A stretch of 64,000 nt of DNA from Cellulomonas wangleii (GTDB lineage Bacteria; Actinomycetota; Actinomycetes; Actinomycetales; Cellulomonadaceae): the NCBI RefSeq assembly GCF_018388445.1, contig NZ_CP074405.1:3472001-3536000 (forward strand), read 5' to 3'. The notes beneath the pieces are model-generated. The model did no database searches. It saw nothing but the letters and a program-made list of their open reading frames with translations, and was not told where the DNA came from. A program made the position numbers and the translations under genes. The first letter of the stretch is position 1. Every line of letters begins with the position of its first letter. This document shows positions 1 through 8,042 of the stretch, one piece after another.

Positions 1-308
1 TAGCCGGACTCGGTCGACCACACGGGTCCGTCGATCGGCTCCGCCGTGCCCGCGGGGGCGGCGTCGGGGTCGTCCGCGACGGGGGCGTCGGTGTCGAGGG
101 TCGCGGCGTCGTCGGGGGCGACCACGAGCCGGATCGTCGTGCGGTAGGCCAGGTACGGACCGCCGTCGTGGGTGATCTCGAGCTCCTGCGTGAAGGTGCT
201 CTCCTCCACGCCGGGGTAGCCGACGACGCCCTCACCGCGCCAGCGGCCGACCAGCCAGGCGAGCGGGTAGACCTCGGGGGCCAGGCCCTCGGGCAGCACG
301 AACGGCAC
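1..308 (-). CDS. Nitrobindin-like heme-binding beta-barrel protein (3' end outside window)
   Basis: Partial gene: the GTG start at 308 has a GGAGG ribosome site five bases upstream, and the frame stays open to the window edge. The first residues are PFVLPEGLAPEVYPLAWLVG, followed by the GRWRGEG turn typical of nitrobindin/THAP4-like (DUF1794) beta barrels, and then strand-like segments (ESTFTQELEITH, YLAYRTTIRLV). An Asp/Ala-rich insertion follows (DDAATLDTDAPVADDPDAAP), so this member is longer than usual. Nitrobindins bind ferric heme in a small cytoplasmic barrel and are linked to NO or peroxynitrite chemistry. The His that ligates heme lies near the C-terminus and cannot be seen here. Confidence 0.75.
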   Translation of the reverse strand, partial: MPFVLPEGLAPEVYPLAWLVGRWRGEGVVGYPGVEESTFTQELEITHDGGPYLAYRTTIRLVVAPDDAATLDTDAPVADDPDAAPAGTAEPIDGPVWSTESG

Positions 309-403
309 GGTGCCTCCTCGGCTCGGGCGCGCGTCGACCGTGGCCGGCACGCGCGGTCGGACGACCGACCGGTCGTCCGCAGGGACGCGTCAGCGCCGAG
401 GGC

Positions 404-511
404 TCAGCGCTGGCCCTTGTAGAGGCGGTACACGACGAAGCCCGCGAACCACGCGATCGTCAGCGTGGCCAGCACGAGCAGGCCGATGAAGAAGCCCTCG
501 AGCGCAGTCAT
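404..511 (-). CDS. Small single-pass membrane peptide, 35 residues
   Basis: The frame runs from an ATG at 511 to TGA at 404. It starts MTALEGFFIGLLVLATLTIA and continues WFAGFVVYRLYKGQR, which gives one hydrophobic helix of about 24 residues with a positively charged C-terminal end (R, K, R). This is the pattern of a small inner-membrane peptide with its tail in the cytoplasm. It sits between the nitrobindin-like gene and a terminator hairpin, all on the minus strand. I do not recognise a named family. Coding is supported by the clean start/stop and amphipathic composition, not by homology. Confidence 0.55.
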   Translation of the reverse strand: MTALEGFFIGLLVLATLTIAWFAGFVVYRLYKGQR

Positions 512-530
512 GCACCGATCCTAACGACGA

Positions 531-557
531 GAGCGCCCGGGTTCGTCCCGGGCGCTC
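531..557 (-). terminator. Strong GC hairpin, likely terminator
   Basis: Perfect 11-bp arms (GAGCGCCCGGG / CCCGGGCGCTC) with a 5-nt loop start three bases past the stop of the membrane protein that ends at 561. There is no U-tract, as is common in high-GC actinobacteria. Confidence 0.7.
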
Positions 558-560
558 GGA

Positions 561-1295
561 TCAGACCGCCAGGACGCGCCCGGCGACGTAGACGAGGACA
601 CCACTGACGGTGACGGGCAGCACCACGACCGCCAGCGCGGGCAGCCGTCGCTCGAGCGCCGGCAGCCGGTCGAACAGGGCGTGCAGCGCGGTGACGAGGA
701 TGCCGACGCCGAGACCGAGCACGGTGCCCGCGACCAGCTGCACCGTCGGCAGCAACCAGCCGACGAGCGTGCCGCCCGCCGTCGCGGCGGCCACGGTGAG
801 GAGGTACACGAGCCAGGTGCGGCCCCGCAGCGCGACGCAGGCCGAGCCGAGCGCGAGCGCGACCGCACCGGCGACCACCAGCTCCTCGCCCCCGTCGAGC
901 CGGGCCGTGGCGACCCAGCCGGTCACGCAGACCGCCAGCACGGTGCCCGCGACGGTGCCCGAGACGGACTCGACCATGCGCAGCCGCCCGTCGCGGCGCA
1001 GCATCTCGTTGACGAACGCGAGCACCACGGCCGCCGCCAGCACGAGTGCCAGGTGCTGCAGGTACGGCTGCTCGGGCGTGAACGTCACGGCCGCGACGGA
1101 GCCGAGCCCGCCCAGCGCGACCACGGCACCGGCGCCGGGCGTGAACGGCAGCGCGGCGAGCCCGGGCCACCCCAGCGCCAGGACGAGGACGAGCACCGCG
1201 CTGACCGCGGCCAGCGGCAGCACGCCCGTGAAGCCGGCCACCGCGACCACCGCGGCGAGCACGGCGGTGAGGACGGACCGGGTCTCGACGCTCAT
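561..1295 (-). CDS. Polytopic membrane protein of unknown function
   Basis: A 244-residue protein starting MSVETRSVLTAVLAAVVAVA. It is almost entirely hydrophobic, with about seven predicted helices separated by short loops. A central loop (EMLRRDGRLRMVESVSGTVA) carries most of the charge. No catalytic motif or transporter signature is visible. It is transcribed away from glnR and ends in a strong hairpin, so it is probably monocistronic. I do not recognise the family; an integral-membrane hypothetical protein is the safe call. Confidence 0.7.
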   Translation of the reverse strand: MSVETRSVLTAVLAAVVAVAGFTGVLPLAAVSAVLVLVLALGWPGLAALPFTPGAGAVVALGGLGSVAAVTFTPEQPYLQHLALVLAAAVVLAFVNEMLRRDGRLRMVESVSGTVAGTVLAVCVTGWVATARLDGGEELVVAGAVALALGSACVALRGRTWLVYLLTVAAATAGGTLVGWLLPTVQLVAGTVLGLGVGILVTALHALFDRLPALERRLPALAVVVLPVTVSGVLVYVAGRVLAV

Positions 1296-1511
1296 CGGGG
1301 ACCCCGTCGGCCGTCAGGCCGACACCTCAGGGGCGGGTCGAGGCACGGACGGGTCGGACGGCGGTGGTGAAGCACGCGGGCGATTCTCGCAGACGCCTCC
1401 TGGGACCGGGGACGCGCGGACGGGTGGTGCAGGTGAGTGCCCGTGAGCGGTCGGCGCGATGCACGCCCACCACGCGGTACCGTGTGCCCACTCGCAGCCA
1501 GGAGGTGACAG

Positions 1512-2237
1512 GTGGCGGATCTGCTGCTGCTCACGCCTGCGTCCGGGGGTTCGGCACAGGTGCTTCCCGCGTTGGGGCTCCTGTCCCACCGGGTCCGGGT
1601 GCTTCCCGTCGAACCGTCCGCTCTCGTGGACGCCCCGGACGCGGACATCGTCGTGCTCGACGCGCGCCGCGACCTCGTCACCGCCCGCACCACCTGCCGG
1701 CTGCTGCGCGCCACCGGCCTGACCGTCCCGCTGGTCCTGGTGCTGACCGAGGGCGGCCTGACGGTCGTCACCGCCGAGTGGGGCGCGGACGACATCATCC
1801 TCGAGCACGCGACGCCCGCCGAGGTCGAGACGCGGTTCCGGCTGGTCATGGAGCACGCGGCGACGTCCTCGTACGACGACGCGCCGCAGGAGATCTCGTC
1901 CGGCGAGCTGACGATCGACGCCGGCGGGTACACCGCCCGGCTGCGCGGGCGCCCGCTCGACCTCACGTACAAGGAGTTCGAGCTCCTCAAGTACCTGGTG
2001 CAGCACCCGGGCCGCGTGTTCACGCGCGCCCAGCTGCTGCAGGAGGTGTGGGGCTACGACTACTACGGGGGCACCCGCACCGTCGACGTCCACGTGCGGC
2101 GCCTGCGCGCGAAGCTGGGCCCCGAGCACGAGCAGCTCATCGGCACCGTGCGCAACGTGGGCTACCGGTTCGACCCGCCCAAGGACCGCCGGGTGACGGA
2201 CGACCGCTCCGACGTGGCGGAGCCCGCGGGGGCCTGA
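1512..2237 (+). CDS. glnR: GlnR, orphan OmpR-type nitrogen regulator
   Basis: A 241-residue winged-helix response regulator that controls nitrogen assimilation genes in actinobacteria. The atypical receiver (about 1-115) keeps Asp50 in VVLDARRD but lacks the usual acidic pocket, so it is probably not a classic phospho-switch. The OmpR/PhoB DNA-binding domain (about 130-225) contains [36 protein letters not shown] and [18 protein letters not shown], very close to Streptomyces/Amycolatopsis GlnR as I remember it. No histidine kinase is adjacent, as expected for an orphan regulator. The GTG start at 1512 follows AGGAGG by a few bases. Downstream lies nhaA. Confidence 0.92.
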   Translation: MADLLLLTPASGGSAQVLPALGLLSHRVRVLPVEPSALVDAPDADIVVLDARRDLVTARTTCRLLRATGLTVPLVLVLTEGGLTVVTAEWGADDIILEHATPAEVETRFRLVMEHAATSSYDDAPQEISSGELTIDAGGYTARLRGRPLDLTYKEFELLKYLVQHPGRVFTRAQLLQEVWGYDYYGGTRTVDVHVRRLRAKLGPEHEQLIGTVRNVGYRFDPPKDRRVTDDRSDVAEPAGA

Positions 2238-2321
2238 CGGGCCCTGACCTGCCTGTCCGCCGCGGCACCCCGCGGCTGGCGGCGCGGTCCGGCACCGCGT
2301 GCGGCTGCCCGTGCCCGTCGG

Positions 2322-2395
2322 TAGTGTGGACGACCGGTGCGCCGGGAAGTCTGGTCGGCAGTGACCCCCGTCGACCCCACCGAGAGGTACGACCT
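2322..2395 (+). promoter_or_regulatory. Putative promoter and structured leader of nhaA
   Basis: A TAGTGT hexamer (2322-2327) fits the actinobacterial -10 consensus. The ~60-nt leader after it can fold as GACCGG (2332-2337) with CTGGTC (2351-2356) around a purine-rich loop, or alternatively GCCG/CGGC at 2341-2358. The alternative pairings and position suggest a cis-acting element, but I cannot assign it to a known riboswitch class. Confidence 0.3.
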
Positions 2396-3820
2396 GTGCC
2401 CACCACGCCTTCCGGCGCGCCCGCGCCCCGCCCCGCCCGCACGCTCTTCGGCAGCCTGAGCGCCGGCAGCGAGCGCAACCTCGCGGACACCCTGCGCGAC
2501 GAGCGGATCGGCGGTCTGCTCCTGCTGGCCGGGGCCGTCGCCGCGCTGCTGTGGGCGAACCTCGCCCCGGAGTCGTACCGCGCCGTCAGCGGCACCGTCA
2601 TCGGCCCCGCTGCGCTGCACCTCGACCTCGACGTCGCGCACTGGGCGGCCGACGGGCTGCTGGCGATCTTCTTCTTCGTCGTGGGGCTCGAGCTCAAGCG
2701 CGAGATGGTCGTCGGCGAGCTGCGGCACGTGGCGACCGCCGCGCTGCCCGCCGCGGCGGCCGTCGGCGGCATGGCGGTCCCGGCCCTCGTGTACCTGACG
2801 GTCAACACGGCCCTGCCGGGCGGCTCCCCCGAGGGGTGGGCCGTGCCCACGGCCACCGACATCGCCTTCGCGGTCGGCGTCCTGGCCATCGTGGGGCGCG
2901 GCGTACCGGTCGCGCTGCGCGCCTTCCTGCTGACCCTGGCCGTGGTCGACGACCTCCTCGCGATCGTCATCATCGCGGTCGGGTACACCGACACCGTGAC
3001 GTTCGGGCTCGTGCTCGGCTCCGTCGCGGGCGTCGCCGTCTTCGCGCTCGCCCTGCGTCGCGGCGTGCGCTCGCCGTTCCTGCTGGTGCCGCTCGCGCTG
3101 GCCACCTGGGCCCTGCTGCACGCCTCCGGCGTGCACGCCACGATCGCCGGCGTGCTGCTCGGGTTCGCGGTGCCCGCGGCGGCGGGCACGGCCCGGCCGG
3201 GGCGGGGCGGCGCTCTGCGTCCGGGCACGGACGGCGACCACTCGCTCGCCGAGCGCTACGAGCACGTGTGGCGGCCGGTGTCCGCCGGCTTCGCCGTGCC
3301 GGTGTTCGCGCTGTTCGCGGCGGGCGTCACGGTCGACCCGGCGACGATCGGCGCGACGTTGACCGAGCCCGTGGGCCTCGGCGTCGTCCTGGGGCTCGTG
3401 CTGGGCAAGCCCGTCGGCATCACGCTGGCCACCTGGGCGGTGTCCCGGTTCACCCGCGCCCGCCTCGCGCCCGGGCTGGGGTGGTGGGACGTGATCGGCG
3501 TGGGCCTGCTCGCCGGCATCGGCTTCACCGTGTCGCTGCTGGTCGGCTCCCTCGCGTTCGGCACCGGGACGGAGCTGGGCGACCACGTCGTCGTCGGGGT
3601 GCTCGCCGCCTCGCTGCTCGCCGCCCTGACCGGCGGTGCGGTGCTCGCCTGGCGCGGCCGCGTGCACAGCGCACGGGCCGACGGTGCCTCCGCACGGGCC
3701 GACGGTGCCTCCGCACGGGCCGACGGTGCCTCCGCACGGGCCGACGGTGCCTCCGCACCCGACCCCGGTCCCGGTCCGCGCGGGACCGAACAGGACACCG
3801 ACCCCGGGGCGAGCCGGTAG
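2396..3820 (+). CDS. nhaA: NhaA-type Na+/H+ antiporter with repeat tail
   Basis: A 474-residue member of the NhaA family, which expels Na+ (or Li+) in exchange for protons. The transport core (about 35-415) has the diagnostic FFFVVGLELKREMVVGELR early segment and the LAVVDDLLAI motif carrying the tandem Asp pair that binds ion and proton. GWAVPTATDIAFAVGVLAI is also characteristic. It is longer than E. coli NhaA (388) because of a cytoplasmic N-terminus and a C-terminal tail with four perfect heptads ARADGAS. The start is GTG at 2396, where homology begins (PTTPSG...), not the longer open frame that overlaps glnR. An alpha/beta hydrolase gene follows after 11 bases. Confidence 0.92.
   Translation: MPTTPSGAPAPRPARTLFGSLSAGSERNLADTLRDERIGGLLLLAGAVAALLWANLAPESYRAVSGTVIGPAALHLDLDVAHWAADGLLAIFFFVVGLELKREMVVGELRHVATAALPAAAAVGGMAVPALVYLTVNTALPGGSPEGWAVPTATDIAFAVGVLAIVGRGVPVALRAFLLTLAVVDDLLAIVIIAVGYTDTVTFGLVLGSVAGVAVFALALRRGVRSPFLLVPLALATWALLHASGVHATIAGVLLGFAVPAAAGTARPGRGGALRPGTDGDHSLAERYEHVWRPVSAGFAVPVFALFAAGVTVDPATIGATLTEPVGLGVVLGLVLGKPVGITLATWAVSRFTRARLAPGLGWWDVIGVGLLAGIGFTVSLLVGSLAFGTGTELGDHVVVGVLAASLLAALTGGAVLAWRGRVHSARADGASARADGASARADGASARADGASAPDPGPGPRGTEQDTDPGASR
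3671..3754 (+). repeat. Four tandem 21-bp repeats in the nhaA 3' end
   Basis: Four identical units of GCACGGGCCGACGGTGCCTC + C run head to tail. Each unit is in frame and encodes ARADGAS, so slippage changes the length of the antiporter's tail without a frameshift. Confidence 0.95.
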
Positions 3821-3831
3821 GTTCGCACTCG

Positions 3832-4761
3832 ATGACCACCGTCGACTCCGCGTCGCTCCTGATCGAGGGGCCCTGGCAGCACCGCTTCGTCACCGCGAAC
3901 GGCGCCCGGTTCCACGTCGCACTGACCGGACCCCAGGACGCGCCGCTCGTGGTGCTGCTGCACGGCGTCCCGCAGCTGTGGTGGGCGTGGCGCCACCAGC
4001 TCCCCGTCCTCGCCGCCGCCGGGTACCGGGTCGCCGCGATGGACCTGCGCGGCACCGGCGGGTCGGACAAGCCCCCGCAGGGCTACGACGTGCCGACCCT
4101 GGCCGCGGACGTCGCGGGCGTGGTCCGCTCGCTCGGTGCGGAGTCCGCCGTGATCGTCGGCGCAGGCACGGGCGGTGACGTGGCCTGGGCGACCGGCGCG
4201 TACCACCCGCGGGTCGTGCGGGCGCTCGGTGTGCTCGCCGCCCCGCACCCGCTGGACGCCGTCGCGCTGCCGGTCCCGCCGCTGCGCCCTCCCGCCGCCG
4301 CGGTGCTCGCCTTCGCGCAGTTGCCGTCGCTGCCGGAGCGCGCGATGGTGCGGGGTGACCTCGTCGACCACATGCTCGGACGGTGGGGCGGCGTGCCCGG
4401 CCTGCCCGGCCGCGAGGCCGTCGAGACGTACCGGCGTGCGGTGCGGGTGCCGTTCGCCGCGCACAGCCAGCTGGAGCAGGTGCGCTGGCTGGTCCGATCG
4501 ACCCCGCGCCCCGACGGCGCCCGGTACCGGGCGGTGCTGCGCGCGGCCCGCCCCGTCCCCGTGCTGCAGGTCCACGGCGTGCTCGACGGGCTGCGGCCCG
4601 CGTCGGGCTCCGCGCTGCGGGCCGTCACGGCGCACGTGGCCCGGCCGTACCGGTACGAGCTGCTGCACGGCGCCGGGCACTACCTGACCGACCAGGCCCC
4701 CGGCCTGGTCGGCGAGCTGCTGGTCGACTGGTTGGCCGAGGTCGAGTCCGTCAGCCCTTGA
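3832..4761 (+). CDS. EphE-like alpha/beta hydrolase lacking the nucleophile
   Basis: A 309-residue alpha/beta-hydrolase fold protein. The oxyanion-hole segment [16 protein letters not shown] (about 42-57) and the family segment [13 protein letters not shown] (69-81) are normal. At the nucleophile elbow, however, it reads VIVGAGTGG (108-115), with Gly112 where Asp (epoxide hydrolase) or Ser (esterase) should be. Candidate acid (HGVLDG) and His ([12 protein letters not shown]) remain. It sits beside nth and crp, where ephE lies in mycobacteria, so I infer descent from that family. It may be non-catalytic. The 3' end overlaps the convergent nth gene by 11 bp. Start ATG 3832. Confidence 0.8.
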   Translation: MTTVDSASLLIEGPWQHRFVTANGARFHVALTGPQDAPLVVLLHGVPQLWWAWRHQLPVLAAAGYRVAAMDLRGTGGSDKPPQGYDVPTLAADVAGVVRSLGAESAVIVGAGTGGDVAWATGAYHPRVVRALGVLAAPHPLDAVALPVPPLRPPAAAVLAFAQLPSLPERAMVRGDLVDHMLGRWGGVPGLPGREAVETYRRAVRVPFAAHSQLEQVRWLVRSTPRPDGARYRAVLRAARPVPVLQVHGVLDGLRPASGSALRAVTAHVARPYRYELLHGAGHYLTDQAPGLVGELLVDWLAEVESVSP

Positions 4762-5449
4762 GCATCGCGGCGGCCCGCACCGGGTCCGTCTCCCCCATGC
4801 CCGCGGACGGGCACATCGCGGCGACGGGGCACGCCCCGCACGCCGGGCGCCGCGCGAAGCACGTCCGGCGCCCGTGGAAGATCAGCCGGTGCGACGCCAT
4901 CGTCCACTCGCGCCGCTCCAGCAGCGCCCCGAGCTCGGCCTCGATGACCACGGGGTCCTCGCTGGTGGTGTAGCCCAGCCGGTGCGACAGGCGCTGCACG
5001 TGGGTGTCGACCGTGATGGCGGGCACGCCGAACGCGTTCCCGAGCACGACGTTGGCCGTCTTGCGACCGACACCGGGCAACGTGACGAGGTCCTCGAGCC
5101 GACGGGGCACCTCACCGCCGAACCTCTCGACGAGCGCGCGCCCGATGCCGGTCACCGCCCGCGTCTTGGCCCGGAAGAACCCGGTGGGACGCAGCACGTC
5201 CTGGAGCTCGGTGGGGTCGGCCGCCGCCAGCGCGGCGGCGTCGGGCCACCGCGCGAACAGCTCGGGCGTCGTGAGGTTCACGCGCACGTCCGTGGTCTGC
5301 GCCGACAGCACTGTCGCCACCAGCAGCTCGAACGGGGTGCGGAAGTCGAGCTCGCAGCGGGCGTCCGGGTACCGCACGGACAGCGCCCGGTCGACACGTC
5401 GGGCACGTCGGGTGCGCGCGAGCGGGGTCTCGGGGGTGAGGTCGGTCAC
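4751..5449 (-). CDS. nth: Endonuclease III, DNA glycosylase/AP lyase
   Basis: A 232-residue base-excision-repair enzyme that removes oxidised pyrimidines and nicks abasic sites. The helix-hairpin-helix [17 protein letters not shown] places the catalytic Lys at residue 130 and the catalytic Asp at 148 ([11 protein letters not shown]). The C-terminal [4Fe-4S] loop is complete: Cys197, 204, 207 and 213 with C-x6-C-x2-C-x5-C spacing. Length and motifs match actinobacterial Nth, including the extra N-terminal residues. It is divergent from the RsiG-like gene at 5579 and convergent with the hydrolase, which it overlaps by 11 bp. Confidence 0.95.
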   Translation of the reverse strand: MTDLTPETPLARTRRARRVDRALSVRYPDARCELDFRTPFELLVATVLSAQTTDVRVNLTTPELFARWPDAAALAAADPTELQDVLRPTGFFRAKTRAVTGIGRALVERFGGEVPRRLEDLVTLPGVGRKTANVVLGNAFGVPAITVDTHVQRLSHRLGYTTSEDPVVIEAELGALLERREWTMASHRLIFHGRRTCFARRPACGACPVAAMCPSAGMGETDPVRAAAMLKG

Positions 5450-5578
5450 GCGGCGAGCGTACGGGGCACCACCGACGTCGGCCCACCGTCGGCCGCCGTT
5501 GGGCCTCGCGGGTGAAAGGACCGTACGGATCGGTGCGGACCGGTCAAGGGCGGACGGTCACGATCCGAACCAGCAGGG

Positions 5579-5989
5579 GTGACGTCCGGCGTCGAACCCC
5601 TGCACGAGCTGCGGCTCGCGCGCCGCGCGCTGCGCGCCGAGCGCGACCGGGTCGCGTGGTGGCGCCGTGCCGTGCGGGCCCGCATGGACCTGGCGGTGGC
5701 AGCGGCCGCCTCCCCCGGCACCCTCGGTGAGCAGGTCGCGTTCCTCCTGCCCCTCGACGTCTGCCTGCAGGTGCCGCGCCCCGACGAGCTGGGTGCCGCC
5801 CTGCCCCCGGGAGACGGCCACGACCTGGGCCGCCTGCCCGACCTGCGCGCGCTCGACACCCGGCTCGCCGCCTACGAGCAGGGCGTCGTGGAGGCTCTCG
5901 ACCGCACCACCGCTCGCCTCGTCGAGCGCCTCGCCGGCGACCCGTCCGCCGCGCTGCGCCCGCGCGCGCCCGCCGTCGAGGGCCGCTGA
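5579..5989 (+). CDS. RsiG-like helical-hairpin protein, motif degenerate
   Basis: A 136-residue, mostly helical protein. Residues 9-40 (LHELRLARRALRAERDRVAW then WRRAVRARMDLA) align without gaps to the coiled-coil segment of RsiG, the c-di-GMP-responsive anti-sigma factor of Streptomyces WhiG, as I remember its E-x3-S-x2-R-x3-Q-x3-D motif. Here the Ser and Gln positions are Ala and Arg, while the Arg and Asp positions are kept. It is therefore a family member that may not bind c-di-GMP in the known way. It sits between nth and crp, divergent from nth. GTG start at 5579 after AGCAGGG. Role unknown. Confidence 0.6.
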   Translation: MTSGVEPLHELRLARRALRAERDRVAWWRRAVRARMDLAVAAAASPGTLGEQVAFLLPLDVCLQVPRPDELGAALPPGDGHDLGRLPDLRALDTRLAAYEQGVVEALDRTTARLVERLAGDPSAALRPRAPAVEGR

Positions 5990-6124
5990 CCGCCCCGGGG
6001 CGCTCTGCGCACCGCGCCGACGCGCGGCGGGCCCGCGATGGGGCAGACTGGTTGCGGACGTCCGGCCTCGGTGCCGGACGGGAGGTACGCCCGCGACCGA
6101 GCGGGACGAGGGGAAGGAACCGCC

Positions 6125-6802
6125 GTGGCGGAGGACATCGTGCTGACGGCGCCGCTGTTCGCGGGCATGGACGAGGAGTCGTCCCGGGCACTCATCGACT
6201 CGATGAAGGTGCTCGACGTCACGCGCGGCGACGTCCTGTTCCACGAGGGCGAGCCGGGCGACCGGCTCTACCTGGTGCGCGACGGCAAGATCAAGCTCGG
6301 CAGGCGGTCCAACGACGGCCGCGAGAACCTGCTGGCCGTCCTCGGGCCCGGCGAGATGTTCGGCGAGCTGTCCCTGTTCGACCCGGGCCCGCGCACCGCG
6401 ACCGCGACGGTCGTGGCCGACGCCGTGGTGCTGGAGCTGGGCCACCGCGACCTCATCACCTGGCTCGCCGACAAGCCGACGGTCGCCGAGCACCTGCTGC
6501 AGGCCCTCGCGCGGCGGCTGCGCCGCACCAACGAGGCGCTCGCGGACCTCGTGTTCTCGGACGTCCCCGGCCGCGTCGCCAAGGCGCTGCTGGACCTGTC
6601 GACGCGGTTCGGCCAGCCCGTCGAGGAGGGCATCCGCGTGGCGCACGACCTCACGCAGGAGGAGCTCGCGCAGCTCGTCGGGGCGTCCCGCGAGACCGTC
6701 AACAAGGCCCTCGCCGACTTCGCCGCACGCGGTTGGGTCCGCCGCGAGGGCCGAGCGGTCGTGCTGCTCGACGTCGACCGGCTGGAGCGTCGCGCCCGCT
6801 GA
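6125..6802 (+). CDS. crp: Crp/GlxR family global transcription regulator
   Basis: A 225-residue cyclic-nucleotide-responsive regulator orthologous in position and sequence to M. tuberculosis Crp and corynebacterial GlxR. The N-terminal beta-barrel has GELSLFDPGPRTATATV, the phosphate-binding cassette with Glu, Arg and Thr that contact cAMP. After the long helix, the helix-turn-helix reads DLTQEELAQLVGASRETVNK (about 178-197). A GTG start at 6125 follows GGGAAGGA. It stands downstream of nth/RsiG-like and convergent with the RidA gene. It probably controls carbon and respiratory genes, including perhaps the cellulase locus in this window; that link is inference. Confidence 0.93.
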   Translation: MAEDIVLTAPLFAGMDEESSRALIDSMKVLDVTRGDVLFHEGEPGDRLYLVRDGKIKLGRRSNDGRENLLAVLGPGEMFGELSLFDPGPRTATATVVADAVVLELGHRDLITWLADKPTVAEHLLQALARRLRRTNEALADLVFSDVPGRVAKALLDLSTRFGQPVEEGIRVAHDLTQEELAQLVGASRETVNKALADFAARGWVRREGRAVVLLDVDRLERRAR

Positions 6803-6843
6803 GACCGCGGCCGGCCCGTGCGATCGGTCCGTCCCGGCTGCGC

Positions 6844-7353
6844 TCAGTCCGTCTCGACGACCAGCTCGAGCTCGACGGGCGAGTCCAGCGGCAGCGCCGC
6901 GACCCCGACGGCCGAGCGGGCGTGCACGCCGCGCTCGTCGAGCAGCTCGTGCAGCAGCAGGCTGGCGCCGTTGACGACGGCGGGGTGGCCCGTGAACGCG
7001 GGGTCGCTCGCGACGAAGCCGACCACCTTGACCACACGACGCACCCGGTCCAGAGCTGCCACCGGGTCCTCGTCGGGCCCCTCGGCCGCGAGGACCGCGC
7101 CGACGGCAGCCAGCGCGTTGAGCGCAGCGGTCCGCGCGAGCGCCGTGGCGGACTCGACGTCGACCTCCGCGCCGACCTTGCCCGTGACCGGCAGGGCGCC
7201 GTCGACGAACGGGAGCTGCCCGGAGGTCCACACGTGCGCGCCGCTGCGGACCGCGGGGACGTACGCCGCGAGCGGCGCCGCGACACCCGGCAGGGTCAGG
7301 CCCCGCTCGGCGAGGCGGGCCGCCACACGGCCGGGTGCCGGGTCCACCGTCAC
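6844..7353 (-). CDS. RidA/YjgF family protein
   Basis: A 169-residue member of the RidA (YjgF/YER057c) family, whose best-known members hydrolyse reactive enamines/imines made by PLP enzymes. Recognisable parts are YVPAVRSGAHVWTSGQLPF, VVKVVGFVASDPAF and SAVGVAALPLDSPVELELVV. It belongs to the longer actinobacterial type found beside crp (Rv3678c-like). The GTG start at 7353 overlaps the stop of the upstream DUF4177 gene by four bases (GTGA), so translation is probably coupled. It is convergent with crp. Confidence 0.88.
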   Translation of the reverse strand: MTVDPAPGRVAARLAERGLTLPGVAAPLAAYVPAVRSGAHVWTSGQLPFVDGALPVTGKVGAEVDVESATALARTAALNALAAVGAVLAAEGPDEDPVAALDRVRRVVKVVGFVASDPAFTGHPAVVNGASLLLHELLDERGVHARSAVGVAALPLDSPVELELVVETD

Positions 7354-7508
7354 GCGCCCTTGGGACGCTTGAGGTACGCGACCAGGCCGGCGTCGGGGCC
7401 CTGGATCACCGTCACGAGCTCCCAGCCGTCGGACCCCCACTGGTCCAGGATCGCCTTGGTGGCATGGATGATGAGCGGAACGGTCGCGTACTCCCACTGG
7501 GTGGCCAT
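7350..7508 (-). CDS. DUF4177 small protein, 52 residues
   Basis: The frame from ATG 7508 starts MATQWEYATVPLIIHATKAI and ends GLVAYLKRPKGA. This is the compact WEY...WGSDGWELVTV pattern of DUF4177 proteins. It is the small gene expected between the RidA and WhiB4 genes in this conserved block. Its last codons overlap the RidA start, so the two are one transcript. Function is unknown in the family. Confidence 0.85.
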   Translation of the reverse strand: MATQWEYATVPLIIHATKAILDQWGSDGWELVTVIQGPDAGLVAYLKRPKGA

Positions 7509-7535
7509 GAGCTCACCCTATCGGCGTGGAAGCGC

Positions 7536-7850
7536 TCACACGCCGCCCAGCGCGACCAGCGCCGGCTCGCTGCCCAGCAGCTCGTCGCGCCAGGACGCGA
7601 CCTCCGGGCGCCGTCGCAGCAGCGCGCGGCGCTCGCGCTCGGTCATACCGCCCCACACACCGAAGTCGGCGCGGCTGTCGAGCGCGTCGGCCAGGCAGTC
7701 CAGGCGGACGGGGCACCCGTGGCAGACCGCCCGGGCCTCCCGCTGCGCCGCGCCCTCGACGAAGAGCGCGTCGGGCGCCTGCTTGCCCTGACCGCACGAC
7801 GCCTGTGCTGTCCAGTGGCCCTCGTACACCTGTGCCCCCTGCGCTACCAC
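7536..7850 (-). CDS. whiB4: WhiB-like iron-sulfur regulator, WhiB4/WblA type
   Basis: A 104-residue WhiB-family protein. Four cysteines, Cys19, Cys43, Cys46 and Cys52 (AVCHGCPVRLDC), ligate a redox- and NO-sensitive [4Fe-4S] cluster. The G[VI]WGG turn (GVWGGMTERERRALLRR) follows and leads to the basic DNA-binding tail. Its position next to a PonA2-type PBP and the RidA/DUF4177 pair identifies it as the WhiB4 (Streptomyces WblA) orthologue. These proteins repress oxidative-stress or developmental genes. The GTG start at 7850 is set by GGAGG five bases upstream. It is divergent from the PBP with a 192-bp shared promoter region. Confidence 0.9.
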   Translation of the reverse strand: MVAQGAQVYEGHWTAQASCGQGKQAPDALFVEGAAQREARAVCHGCPVRLDCLADALDSRADFGVWGGMTERERRALLRRRPEVASWRDELLGSEPALVALGGV

Positions 7851-8042
7851 GTGTTCCTCCGCGTGTTGCTCCCCTGCGTGTCGCAGGCGTGACGGTATCG
7901 GCACGAGGGTGGTCCTGACGAGACCCCGGGCGGGTCTTTTCCTGCGGACGGGTGGATGGCGACGTGTGCAGGTCCGGTAAAGGCCGCGCGCGCGGGACCC
8001 GGAGCCCCCCGCGGACGCACGTCCCCCCGGTAGCCTGACGCC

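Noticed and set aside
1364..2395. Long N-terminal extension of NhaA
   Set aside because: The frame is open but overlaps glnR in another frame; family homology and the AGAGG site support GTG 2396.
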